In this document: positions 24,811 through 31,583 of the stretch, piece after piece
Position numbering within the stretch: the stretch's first letter is position 1
Layout of the letters: each line of letters begins with the position of its first letter
From: an uncultured Bacilli bacterium
GTDB lineage: Bacteria; Bacillota_I; Bacilli_A; RF39; UBA660
Direction of reading: 5' to 3'
Assembly: GCA_910583685.1 (NCBI GenBank)
Contig: CAJTXY010000004.1
Location: 1 to 62,053, forward strand
DNA length: 62,053 nucleotides
The notes under the pieces: model-generated
What the model was told of the DNA's origin: nothing
What the model saw: the letters and a program-made list of their open reading frames with translations, nothing else
Databases searched by the model: none
Position numbers and translations under genes: made by a program

Positions 24811-24843
24811 TGGCGTGAGTATTGCGTGGGTTATTGCATTTTG

Positions 24844-25392
24844 TCAAGAGGTCAATTCTTTCACAACGTCGTTAGGGAATAGATAAACCTTAATTTCGTT
24901 AATAAGTCTCTTGTTATTTCGCCATATTGTAGATGTATCTTTATCAAGTATTTCGGCTATTTCTTGCTGCGTTTTATTTTCGAAATATTTTAGCTTAATA
25001 ATATCTATGTATTTATCAGTCTTAAATTTCTTAATTATTCTGTCTATACGATTTATTACAAGTTGTGTTTTTTTGATGTCTTCAATAAGGCCTTCAATTA
25101 TGCTTTCTTCGATAGTATCATGATTGCTATGACTTCCTTCTGGCATTTTTAAAATACTTTTAGATTTTGCGCGTAGTCCAGAAGTCTTAATTTCTTCGAT
25201 TTCGTCTTCGCGATCCTCTATTGATTTTTTTAAGTCGTTATACTTGTATAAAAGCGACTCTGTATTTTGATATGTCGAAGTTCCTTTACGTAATAAATTT
25301 CGTTTAGATAATTCCTCGAAAATGTAACTTGTGATTTTCTTAAAATCGACTTGTGATTTTTCCATGTTGACTGTTTCTACATTATCAGCCAT
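24844..25392 (-). CDS. ArpU/RinA-like late transcription regulator
   Basis: A 182-residue protein. The first ~120 residues are helical and charged. The C-terminal part, DIIKLKYFENKTQQEIAEIL and DKDTSTIWRNNKRLINEI, is a sigma-70 region-4-like helix-turn-helix as in ArpU-type phage regulators. These control late gene expression in Gram-positive phages, and this gene lies directly before a consensus late promoter. It probably binds the CACGC repeats there (inference). Confidence 0.75.
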   Translation of the reverse strand: MADNVETVNMEKSQVDFKKITSYIFEELSKRNLLRKGTSTYQNTESLLYKYNDLKKSIEDREDEIEEIKTSGLRAKSKSILKMPEGSHSNHDTIEESIIEGLIEDIKKTQLVINRIDRIIKKFKTDKYIDIIKLKYFENKTQQEIAEILDKDTSTIWRNNKRLINEIKVYLFPNDVVKELTS

Positions 25393-25409
25393 TTTTAGAT
25401 CCTCCTTTT

Positions 25410-25514
25410 TTACTTTCTATTCTTTTTTTCTTCAAAATATTTTTCTACAGCTAAACACATACTAGCGTCTAGTAATAGAGAAGAAATTATAATACTAATT
25501 CCTAACCATACCAT
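25410..25514 (-). CDS. Small membrane peptide, 34 aa
   Basis: Starts MVWLGISIIISSLLLD, a single membrane helix, followed by a charged tail. GGAGG stands nine bases before the ATG, so translation is likely. The gene sits between the pentapeptide protein and the ArpU-like regulator. The function is unknown. Confidence 0.5.
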   Translation of the reverse strand: MVWLGISIIISSLLLDASMCLAVEKYFEEKKNRK

Positions 25515-25612
25515 TTTTGGCCACCTCCAAATCAAATATACTTAATTGTTTACCTTCAATAGGTAATTCATTTTTTTATACAATTTTCACATAAACATTT
25601 GTTTTTATAACC

Positions 25613-26281
25613 TCATTCATTTCTATCACTCTTTTCTAATAGATAATTTACTGCTTTTTTTATTTTGTCTAAATAATCAATCATTTGAAAATCTAGATTT
25701 GAACAAGTGTATTCAGTAACAAAATCATCTATCTTCTTTGGCTTTTCTTCAGTTTTATCTAAATTTTGTTCTTCATTTTTATCGATTATCTCGTATTCAT
25801 CAATAATTAGACCATTTTTCCAATAAACTTTTGTAACTGGCGATAATATATGTTTATTAATGTAATAATTCTTTATTTTTATATTGCTATTATTTTCTAC
25901 ATTTTCAATTATTTCTTTTATATCGACATTATCATCATCCCACATATATAAGTCAGCACCTCTCAAGTCAGCACTTCTCAAGTCAGCATCTTCCAAGTCA
26001 GCACCTCTCAAGTAAGCACCTCCCAAGTCAGCACCTCTCAAGTCAGCACCTTCCAAGTAAGCACTTCTCAAGTAAGCACCTCTCAAGTCAGCACCTCTCA
26101 AGTAAGTACCTCTCAAGTCAGCACCTCCCAAGTAAGTACCTCTCAAGTCAGCACCTTCCAAGTAAGCATCTTGTTTTATCGCTTCTTCTATAGTATCTTT
26201 TACTGTATTGTTTTCTTTTTCATATTCGAATAATATTTTTCCAGTCAATTTATTTTTAATTTCTATTTTTATTTTACTCAT
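25613..26281 (-). CDS. Pentapeptide-repeat protein
   Basis: A 222-residue protein. Residues 39-113 are fifteen pentapeptide units of the A(D/Y)LRG type, encoded by near-identical 15-bp DNA repeats (25943-26167). Such repeats fold into a right-handed quadrilateral helix. Known examples (Qnr, MfpA, McbG) mimic DNA and bind gyrase, but many others have no assigned role. The ~110-residue C-terminal part is acidic and not recognised. Its ATG overlaps the stop of the 50-codon gene. The frame continues after the TGA for 14 codons containing CLCENC. Confidence 0.85.
   Translation of the reverse strand: MSKIKIEIKNKLTGKILFEYEKENNTVKDTIEEAIKQDAYLEGADLRGTYLGGADLRGTYLRGADLRGAYLRSAYLEGADLRGADLGGAYLRGADLEDADLRSADLRGADLYMWDDDNVDIKEIIENVENNSNIKIKNYYINKHILSPVTKVYWKNGLIIDEYEIIDKNEEQNLDKTEEKPKKIDDFVTEYTCSNLDFQMIDYLDKIKKAVNYLLEKSDRNE
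25943..26167. repeat. Fifteen tandem 15-bp repeats
   Basis: Units close to CAAGTCAGCACCTCT repeat fifteen times within the pentapeptide gene, several of them identical. Such a homogeneous array can gain or lose units by slippage or recombination without breaking the frame. Confidence 0.9.
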
Positions 26282-26426
26282 TCTTTGCCTCCTGTATTTT
26301 CTTCAATTTTACTTTTGCAACTTCTAGCTCTTCTTGATACATCTCTATTTGTTGTTCTAAAAAGTTTACTAGCCACTCTGCTTTTTCTTCGGCTGTTAAG
26401 GGTCTTATATTGTTATTTTCTTGCAT
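26274..26426 (-). CDS. Small helical protein, 50 aa
   Basis: Starts MQENNNIRPLTAEEKAEWLV and continues as one long amphipathic, Glu/Lys-rich helix (likely coiled coil). Its start lies inside the end of the methyltransferase frame and its stop overlaps the start of the pentapeptide gene, so it belongs to the same operon. The function is unknown. Confidence 0.55.
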   Translation of the reverse strand: MQENNNIRPLTAEEKAEWLVNFLEQQIEMYQEELEVAKVKLKKIQEAKNE

Positions 26427-27859
26427 TCTTCCACCTCTTCAAAAAATTCTTTAAATATAGCCATTAATACATTTACAACAATACTATCGCCAGCCAGATG
26501 ATAAAGACTGCTATTACTTTGATTTTTAGAAATCTTTTCAAAATCCTCATCTTTTACTCCCATAAGTCGAAAGCATTCATGAGGTGTTAATTTACGTATT
26601 CTTAAATTTGTATCTTGTGTTGCTGTTACTGTTCCATGATTTTCCATCACAGTAGGAGAACAACCTTTGCTATCAACTATTCTACTTGCATTGTAATTGC
26701 TAGGACTGTAATTGCCTATTGTGACAACGCCCAAACTATTCTGAGTAGTAAGTGTTTGAGCTTTATTCTTTTGAACTCTACCTCTACGAGTCTTAGATTT
26801 TGGCTGTGTAAAATCTATACAGTCGCCTTCTGACGCTTCTTCGTAACCTTTTTGTGTATTAGTTTTAACTTTAATAAAATTGTCGTCCATACGACTACAA
26901 GCTCGAGTTGTTATTGTTTTAGCTATAACATTTCCATCTGATACCCCGAATTTAAAACCATTGCCTTTTTCTTGTTGTTTCTTTTCATTTTTATAAAAGA
27001 GGTTAATTATTTTCTCTGATAAGTAATATGTTTCACTTACATTTTCCTCTAATAAATCTTTAAGTTTTATTTTTAGTGGCTGATTTCGTGGAAATGTATA
27101 ACTATAATCTCCCAAAATGCTAATCATAAAACATCGATTTCTTGTTTGTGGAATTTCATAATCTGTTGCTATTAAGTCTTTCACATAGTTTTTATAACCT
27201 AGTTTTTCTAATCTTAACTGCCATTTATTAAAATCTTCAATATTATCTTGGCTATGTACTTGTGGCACATTCTCCATTAAAAGTATCTGAGGCAATTCTC
27301 CTAGTTCTTGACACTCACTTAATATTCTTTCTACTTCCCACAACAAACCGCTTCTAGTTGAAGTATCAGACATTCCTTTCCTTTTCCCAGCTAATGATAG
27401 ATCCTGGCAAGGAAATGAGTATGTTAATATATAATCATACTTATCTTTATCTACTATTTTTAAATCTGTAGCTTTCACTCTTTTAATATCAGTTAAATTC
27501 TTAGTAGCGCTTATATTATTGTAAATCTTTTTAAAATTACGTCTTTTTAGTTGTTCTCTTGTTGCAGAATCATTGTAGTTTATACTCACACCAAGTTCAA
27601 TCAATTTATCTAAAATCTCATCATCAGAAATATTTTTTGAATAATCAGTATAATCTTGAAAATGCAAGTCATTATATGCTTGTATAGAATTAATAGCCCA
27701 TTCACATATTTTCCAGTATTCAAACTTTACACCTAAATATTTTAATGCTAAAGCTTGACTACCATAACCAGCGAAAAGTTCTATAAGTCTTATTGGTTTT
27801 GTTATTTTATACCTCGGATATAAAAAATCAAATATCGTATAATTTATAAAACTATACAT
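26405..27859 (-). CDS. DNA (cytosine-5) methyltransferase
   Basis: A 484-residue enzyme. Motif I is ELFAGYGSQALALKYLG (about residues 27-43), motif IV with the catalytic Cys is SFPCQDLSLAGKRKGM (Cys about 151), motif VI is LLMENVPQ (about 194-200), motif VIII is QTRNRCFMIS, and motif X is HLAGDSIVVNVL near the C-terminus. A large variable target-recognition region lies between VIII and X. No restriction enzyme gene is adjacent, so it probably protects phage DNA or alters its expression. It overlaps the upstream small gene by a few bases. Confidence 0.92.
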   Translation of the reverse strand: MYSFINYTIFDFLYPRYKITKPIRLIELFAGYGSQALALKYLGVKFEYWKICEWAINSIQAYNDLHFQDYTDYSKNISDDEILDKLIELGVSINYNDSATREQLKRRNFKKIYNNISATKNLTDIKRVKATDLKIVDKDKYDYILTYSFPCQDLSLAGKRKGMSDTSTRSGLLWEVERILSECQELGELPQILLMENVPQVHSQDNIEDFNKWQLRLEKLGYKNYVKDLIATDYEIPQTRNRCFMISILGDYSYTFPRNQPLKIKLKDLLEENVSETYYLSEKIINLFYKNEKKQQEKGNGFKFGVSDGNVIAKTITTRACSRMDDNFIKVKTNTQKGYEEASEGDCIDFTQPKSKTRRGRVQKNKAQTLTTQNSLGVVTIGNYSPSNYNASRIVDSKGCSPTVMENHGTVTATQDTNLRIRKLTPHECFRLMGVKDEDFEKISKNQSNSSLYHLAGDSIVVNVLMAIFKEFFEEVEECKKITI

Positions 27860-28031
27860 TTTCTCTCTCTAAGGACATAGTTTTACTACTTGTATCATTT
27901 TCAACTTTTTTAATAAAAATAAATCCTTTTTCATCTGGCTTATGCTCATTTTTGAAAAAACATTCTTTATGGCCTCGTTCAGATTCACATAAATAGAATC
28001 TCTCATATTCTTTAATTACTTTATATTTCAC
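27852..28031 (-). CDS. Small protein A2, paralogue of the 40-residue protein
   Basis: A 59-residue protein starting (V)KYKVIKEYERFYLCES, with a GHKECFFKNEH core and an extra C-terminal tail. I use the GTG ending at 28031 because it overlaps the previous stop as GTGA and aligns with the ATG of the paralogue at 28390. Two Cys and two His could bind zinc. The function is unknown. Confidence 0.55.
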   Translation of the reverse strand: MKYKVIKEYERFYLCESERGHKECFFKNEHKPDEKGFIFIKKVENDTSSKTMSLERENV

Positions 28032-28264
28032 TCTTTTTCCCAACTCTTTTCTTTTAACTTATTAATTGCACAGTTATTTGAACAGAAGTCCATACTAACT
28101 CTCGTATACATTCCTCCGATAAAAAACTTTCGTAAACCATATTTATCTATTCTAATTAAATCTTCACTTTTCAAAATAACTTTCCCACAATTATCACAAA
28201 TCGTTATAATTTTTTTTTCATAATACCTCCTAATTTTCATACTTTGAATTTTACATAATGACAT
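28028..28264 (-). CDS. Small zinc-ribbon protein
   Basis: A protein of 78 codons at most. The CDNCG motif and a second MDFCSNNC pair form a probable four-Cys zinc ribbon. The best ribosome site (AGGAGG, four bases before an ATG at 28219-28221) points to an ATG that is out of frame because of a nine-A run; one more A would join it to this frame as MKKKIITICDNCG. The start of the sequenced allele is therefore uncertain, and the gene may rely on slippage or an upstream ATG. Confidence 0.55.
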   Translation of the reverse strand: MSLCKIQSMKIRRYYEKKIITICDNCGKVILKSEDLIRIDKYGLRKFFIGGMYTRVSMDFCSNNCAINKLKEKSWEKE

Positions 28265-28269
28265 AATTC
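28246..28269. repeat. 24-bp repeat, copy 1
   Basis: Twenty-four bases starting GAATTTTACATAATG are identical to 29717-29740. The sequence is partly palindromic (GAATT at one end, AATTC at the other). It overlaps the end of the 40-residue gene, just upstream of the zinc-ribbon gene. A regulatory or recombination site is possible. Confidence 0.7.
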
Positions 28270-28390
28270 ACATTTCAAAACCTTCCATATCATCTTGCTT
28301 ATGCTCATTTTTGAAAAAACATTCTTCATGTCCCTGTTTGGATTCACATAAGTAAAATCTATCATATTCCTTAATTACTTTATACTTCAT
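28268..28390 (-). CDS. Small protein A1, paralogue of A2
   Basis: A 40-residue protein starting MKYKVIKEYDRFYLCES, about three-quarters identical to the N-terminal 40 residues of the 59-residue protein encoded 240 bases downstream. The ATG overlaps the stop of the preceding membrane protein gene (ATGA). The pair looks like a recent duplication. The function is unknown. Confidence 0.6.
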   Translation of the reverse strand: MKYKVIKEYDRFYLCESKQGHEECFFKNEHKQDDMEGFEM

Positions 28391-28602
28391 TTTTTTATCA
28401 CATCCCTCAATTCTAGAACTAACAATCCTAATATGCAAAATAACAATGTGTCGTTCAAACTATAGTAAATAAAACTTATGATCGTTCCAAAAAAACATAT
28501 AAAAATAATTATATTCAATAAGGGAATTCCAATTATATTAAAAAGAATAGTAAATGTTTTTTCAATTGTATTCCAGATATCATTCATATTGCTATTTATC
28601 AC
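28387..28602 (-). CDS. Two-helix membrane protein
   Basis: A protein of up to 71 residues with two hydrophobic segments (IIGIPLLNIIIFICFFG and LLFCILGLLVLEL). It may start at GTG (28602) or at the ATG five codons on; neither has an ideal ribosome site. Together with the lipoprotein gene upstream, it suggests an envelope-directed lysogeny function. Confidence 0.5.
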   Translation of the reverse strand: MINSNMNDIWNTIEKTFTILFNIIGIPLLNIIIFICFFGTIISFIYYSLNDTLLFCILGLLVLELRDVIKK

Positions 28603-29002
28603 CCTTTTCAGTTTCGATTTTTATAGGAATAATACTTTCCGGCTTAAATACTATTTCATAATCATATTTTGAAACTTCGCTATAATCTAATTGTTCAACA
28701 GTATAAGTAGTTTCATCTGATAATCTCAAAAAGTGTTTTTGATATTTATCCTCTCCAACTTTACAAACTACTTCTAATTGTTTATCAGTATTATCTGTTT
28801 CTATTGAACAATTACCTACTATTTCAAATAAATAACTATCACTTCTTAAATTTATAAATACTATTCTTCTTTTTGTTTTAAATGAATCTGCTTCTTTACT
28901 AACGTTATACGAAGCTACATCCGAATCCCTTTGAAATGCACATCCAGTCATTAGAAAAGCCATTATTAAAATCGTTATCAAGAACTGCCATCCCTTTTTC
29001 AT
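28592..29002 (-). CDS. Phage lipoprotein (β-sandwich, possible superinfection exclusion)
   Basis: A 136-residue protein with a lipoprotein signal peptide ending in LMTGC (Cys about 21). The mature part is β-rich: RRIVFINLRSDSYLFEIVG, EVVCKVGEDKYQKHFLRLSD, YEIVFKPE. I recognise this pattern from β-sandwich lipoproteins carried by Firmicute phages. In several phages, surface lipoproteins block later infections, so superinfection exclusion is plausible but not shown. Its ATG overlaps the stop of the prepilin-like peptide as TAATG. Confidence 0.7.
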   Translation of the reverse strand: MKKGWQFLITILIMAFLMTGCAFQRDSDVASYNVSKEADSFKTKRRIVFINLRSDSYLFEIVGNCSIETDNTDKQLEVVCKVGEDKYQKHFLRLSDETTYTVEQLDYSEVSKYDYEIVFKPESIIPIKIETEKGDK

Positions 29003-29094
29003 TATCTAATACCTCCGAAAAATATTGATATAACTATTGCGATGATAATTACTATCGCTAATATTTCAATTAATGTAAATCCTTTATTATTCAT
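29002..29094 (-). CDS. Prepilin-like mini-protein, 30 aa
   Basis: Thirty codons starting MNNKGFTLIEILAIV, then a hydrophobic stretch ending FFGGIR. The GFTLIE sequence with a short basic leader and a following hydrophobic helix is the exact signature of type IV prepilins, which a prepilin peptidase cuts after the Gly. Normal pilins have another 80 or more residues. The stop overlaps the ATG of the lipoprotein gene (TAATG) and contains its SD, so both are co-translated. No clear SD precedes it. Confidence 0.55.
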   Translation of the reverse strand: MNNKGFTLIEILAIVIIIAIVISIFFGGIR

Positions 29095-29361
29095 TTAAGC
29101 TTCCTCCCTTAACTCTAATTCAACACCGTCAATGTTTCCTTCTAATTTATTGATACAATGAGTAACTAATTTATCGAAATCACTATCTAAGCCACGAAAA
29201 TACTCTAAAACTCTTTTTACGCTAGCAACTCGATATTCTAATATTTCAAATTGAATTTCTTTATCTAATTTCGTTACTGTTTCTATATGTTCGTCTCGTT
29301 GTTTTCTTTTATTTTCGATAGAGTCATATATATTTAATAATTTATTTTTATCGAAATCCAT
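29095..29361 (-). CDS. Coiled-coil phage protein, 88 aa
   Basis: A soluble, highly charged helical protein (MDFDKNKLLNIYDSIENK, then heptad-rich segments). It is followed one base later by the prepilin-like mini-gene and preceded by the 108-residue gene. The function is unknown. Confidence 0.6.
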   Translation of the reverse strand: MDFDKNKLLNIYDSIENKRKQRDEHIETVTKLDKEIQFEILEYRVASVKRVLEYFRGLDSDFDKLVTHCINKLEGNIDGVELELREEA

Positions 29362-29363
29362 AT

Positions 29364-29690
29364 TTACACCTTACTTTCTTTTAATAATTCTTGATATCTT
29401 TTTATATGATTTTTATATTTATAGAAATTTCTATAATCTATAAAAGTTTTAATGTTAAGTGAAAATTGAGATTCTGCTGCATACATACTACGACCACTAG
29501 TAATAGATAACCCTGTTAACGGATCTATTACATACCACTTACGATCATTTTTATTGTAGTAAATAAATACTGCTTCCGCTTGTAAAGTTTTAAAATAACC
29601 TAATACTTCAGTTATTGTAACCATATCCACACCTAAATCAGAGGTAAAACATGTTAATACCTTAAACGGTTTTCTCCTCATTTTTCCCAT
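29364..29690 (-). CDS. Hypothetical phage protein, 108 aa
   Basis: A small basic protein with a mixed α/β pattern: FKVLTCFTSDLGVDMVTI, then VFIYYNKNDRKWYVIDPLTG (a β-hairpin), then a Lys/Tyr-rich C-terminal helix. GAGGTG stands eight bases before the ATG. The 24-bp repeat copy 2 lies 27 bases upstream. No family is recognised. Confidence 0.6.
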   Translation of the reverse strand: MGKMRRKPFKVLTCFTSDLGVDMVTITEVLGYFKTLQAEAVFIYYNKNDRKWYVIDPLTGLSITSGRSMYAAESQFSLNIKTFIDYRNFYKYKNHIKRYQELLKESKV

Positions 29691-29716
29691 TTCGACACCT
29701 CAATTCTTACTATTAC

Positions 29717-29740
29717 GAATTTTACATAATGACATAATTC
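29717..29740. repeat. 24-bp repeat, copy 2
   Basis: Identical to 28246-28269 and in the same orientation, 1.47 kb away. This copy lies just upstream of the 108-residue gene, in a gene-free part of a 136-base gap. Confidence 0.7.
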
Positions 29741-29826
29741 TGTTAAATTAGAAATTCATATATAAAATTCACTATTTTCCCTTGATTTTATAAACGATTA
29801 GTCATTATTAGAAAACTATTACTTTT

Positions 29827-29922
29827 CTAACTAATATACAAAAACTCATTTTGTAACATTACTATTTCAAAAAATATATTTTCATACTTTGCATTTAATA
29901 AATCTATAACTTCTATTTTCAT
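29827..29922 (-). CDS. Small peptide gene, 31 aa
   Basis: Starts MKIEVIDLLNAKYENIFF and is mostly helical with a hydrophobic half. AGAGG stands nine bases before the ATG. It follows the recombinase gene by 19 bases. The function is unknown and the call rests on the ribosome site. Confidence 0.4.
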   Translation of the reverse strand: MKIEVIDLLNAKYENIFFEIVMLQNEFLYIS

Positions 29923-29941
29923 TTTTCAAAACCTCTTTCTT

Positions 29942-30559
29942 TTATAAATAAAATTCTTTACGGGACTTTTGTTGATCGGCATCATCCCAACATATATAAA
30001 TTAATGTAATCTGTGGACTCGAATGATTGAGCATTTGCTGAAGCGTAATTAAATCATGTGTATTTTCGTAAAATGTTCTAGCAAAACATTTCCGTAAACT
30101 ATGGCAGCCAATTAAATACTTGATCCCAACTTCATCAGCATAGTCTTTAATACGTATCCATGCATTTTGTCGAGAAATAGGCTTATTAGTTCCCTTTCTT
30201 GATTGAAATAAAAATTCATCTTCATATAAATTATTTCTATTAATATAATCAATAACCTCTTTATGCAGCTTATCGTTTAGTTCCCAATATTGTTCCTTTT
30301 TTGTTTTACTTTCACGCACATACATAGTACCTTTTAATAACAGATCATTAACTCTTAATTGCAGCAAATCTTGGATTCTAAACGCAGTGTTTAACCCGAG
30401 TTTAATCATTAACCAATCACGATCATACATTCTTTTTTCATCTTCGTTTTCTGTATTATCACGTTTCTTTTTGATTAGAATCATCATATTTTTAACGTCT
30501 TCAACTTTAAAAGGTCTTACTGTTTTTCGCCCATAATTTACTTTAAAATAACGAGACAA
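29942..30559 (-). CDS. Second tyrosine recombinase (XerC/D-like, 205 aa)
   Basis: A catalytic-domain-only tyrosine recombinase. The Arg is in NTAFRIQDLLQLRVNDL (about residue 61), the Lys in RESKTKKEQYW, the HxxR box is CHSLRKCFART (about 152-162), the next His is in MLNHSSPQITLIYI, and that same segment provides the likely nucleophile Tyr. It lacks an N-terminal arm domain, unlike the integrase at the right end. It lies in the early region, far from either att site, so it is more likely to resolve multimers or act on another site. Confidence 0.85.
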   Translation of the reverse strand: MSRYFKVNYGRKTVRPFKVEDVKNMMILIKKKRDNTENEDEKRMYDRDWLMIKLGLNTAFRIQDLLQLRVNDLLLKGTMYVRESKTKKEQYWELNDKLHKEVIDYINRNNLYEDEFLFQSRKGTNKPISRQNAWIRIKDYADEVGIKYLIGCHSLRKCFARTFYENTHDLITLQQMLNHSSPQITLIYICWDDADQQKSRKEFYL

Positions 30560-30575
30560 TCACAACCATCCCCTT

Positions 30576-30755
30576 TCATTTCTTCTTTAATTCTTCTACA
30601 TACTTTTTACATCTTGATTCTTGATAAAATTCATTAATTGGTAATGTATAACAATAATGATCATTCATCATTTCTTTTACTTCTAAGTAAATTCCCATAA
30701 CTATCATTCCAATTCCTAGAATCAAGCATATATAAGCAATATTAATATTTTTCAT
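30576..30755 (-). CDS. Small membrane protein, 59 aa
   Basis: Starts MKNINIAYICLILGIGMIVM, a single membrane helix, followed by a soluble charged tail with two Cys. AGAGG lies six bases before the ATG. It sits directly upstream of the second recombinase gene. The function is unknown. Confidence 0.55.
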   Translation of the reverse strand: MKNINIAYICLILGIGMIVMGIYLEVKEMMNDHYCYTLPINEFYQESRCKKYVEELKKK

Positions 30756-30769
30756 AACAACCTCTTTAT

Positions 30770-30988
30770 TTAATTTCTTTTTTTTAGTATACTTTCTATT
30801 GAATTTTCATAAAGATACACTATATATCGTTTTTTATTTTTTAAAATCGTTTTACTAGCAAGGTATAACTCGAATGACGTAAATCTATGTGCATCTTCAT
30901 AATTTTCTGTAAATTTATTCTTATTATTTTTAAAATAACTGTTAGATAAATACATTTTTTTAATTTTATCTCTTACTATAAACTTCAT
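30770..30988 (-). CDS. Hypothetical phage protein, 72 aa
   Basis: A small Lys-rich protein starting MKFIVRDKIKKMYLSN, with a predicted α/β fold. I chose the ATG ending at 30988, four bases after GGAGAG; the frame extends 15 codons further upstream without a ribosome site. The function is unknown. Confidence 0.55.
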   Translation of the reverse strand: MKFIVRDKIKKMYLSNSYFKNNKNKFTENYEDAHRFTSFELYLASKTILKNKKRYIVYLYENSIESILKKRN

Positions 30989-31145
30989 TTTTCTCTCCTT
31001 TTTGAAAAAGTACACAGCCAAACTCATAGTCACAAACTCGCTGAATATTTTAATTTAACGCAATCATTTTTTATACAAGAAAGGAGTTTTAAATAATTTA
31101 AATGAATAATATATATGAGGTGAATGACTATTTTTAAAATTAAAC

Positions 31146-31583
31146 TTACTTTTTCCTTTTATTAATTGCTTTCAATCTTTTATCATACTGATTTACTGTT
31201 TTTTTCGGATGTATTTTATCGTGACAATCTTTATAGCTTTCTAATATACACTTTATTTTTACTAATTCCGATGATAATTTATTATTTTGCTTTTTTAAAC
31301 CTCCATTTTTGGCATATGATGACTGTAATTTTTTTGACATAGTTATTAACGATTCTTGTAAGTGTTCTACTTGTAACTTTAATGAATCACATTGTTCTAA
31401 TAGATTGACATTAGTTTTAATCAACTTGTCATTTTCTTTTTGAACTTGTCCCTTTTGTAAAACTTCATTTTCCAGTTCTCTTTCCAAGTCCTTTTCTTTT
31501 TGCAAATGATCTCTTATTGAATCATCGCCTTGCTTTATTTGACCTAGCAAATCTTCATAAGTAGAATTAAATAATATTTTCAT
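31146..31583 (-). CDS. Coiled-coil phage protein (145 aa)
   Basis: A soluble protein dominated by heptad repeats between residues ~15 and 105 (for example LERELENEVLQKGQVQKEND), with a basic tail ending AINKRKK. The ATG ending at 31583 lies inside the end of the spoVG frame, ten bases after AAGGAG; another ATG two codons earlier is also possible. The two genes are probably translationally coupled. The function is unknown. Confidence 0.6.
   Translation of the reverse strand: MKILFNSTYEDLLGQIKQGDDSIRDHLQKEKDLERELENEVLQKGQVQKENDKLIKTNVNLLEQCDSLKLQVEHLQESLITMSKKLQSSYAKNGGLKKQNNKLSSELVKIKCILESYKDCHDKIHPKKTVNQYDKRLKAINKRKK

Noticed and set aside
25943..26167. CRISPR array
   Set aside because: The 15-bp repeats are contiguous without spacers and encode pentapeptide units in frame.
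25568..26281. UGA recoding (Trp or selenocysteine) in the pentapeptide gene
   Set aside because: UGA serves as a normal stop in neighbouring genes, Trp is encoded by TGG throughout, and no SECIS-like hairpin was seen.
31095..31135. 11-codon plus-strand frame with an AAGGAG upstream
   Set aside because: Too short, opposite to the operon, and no promoter ahead of it.
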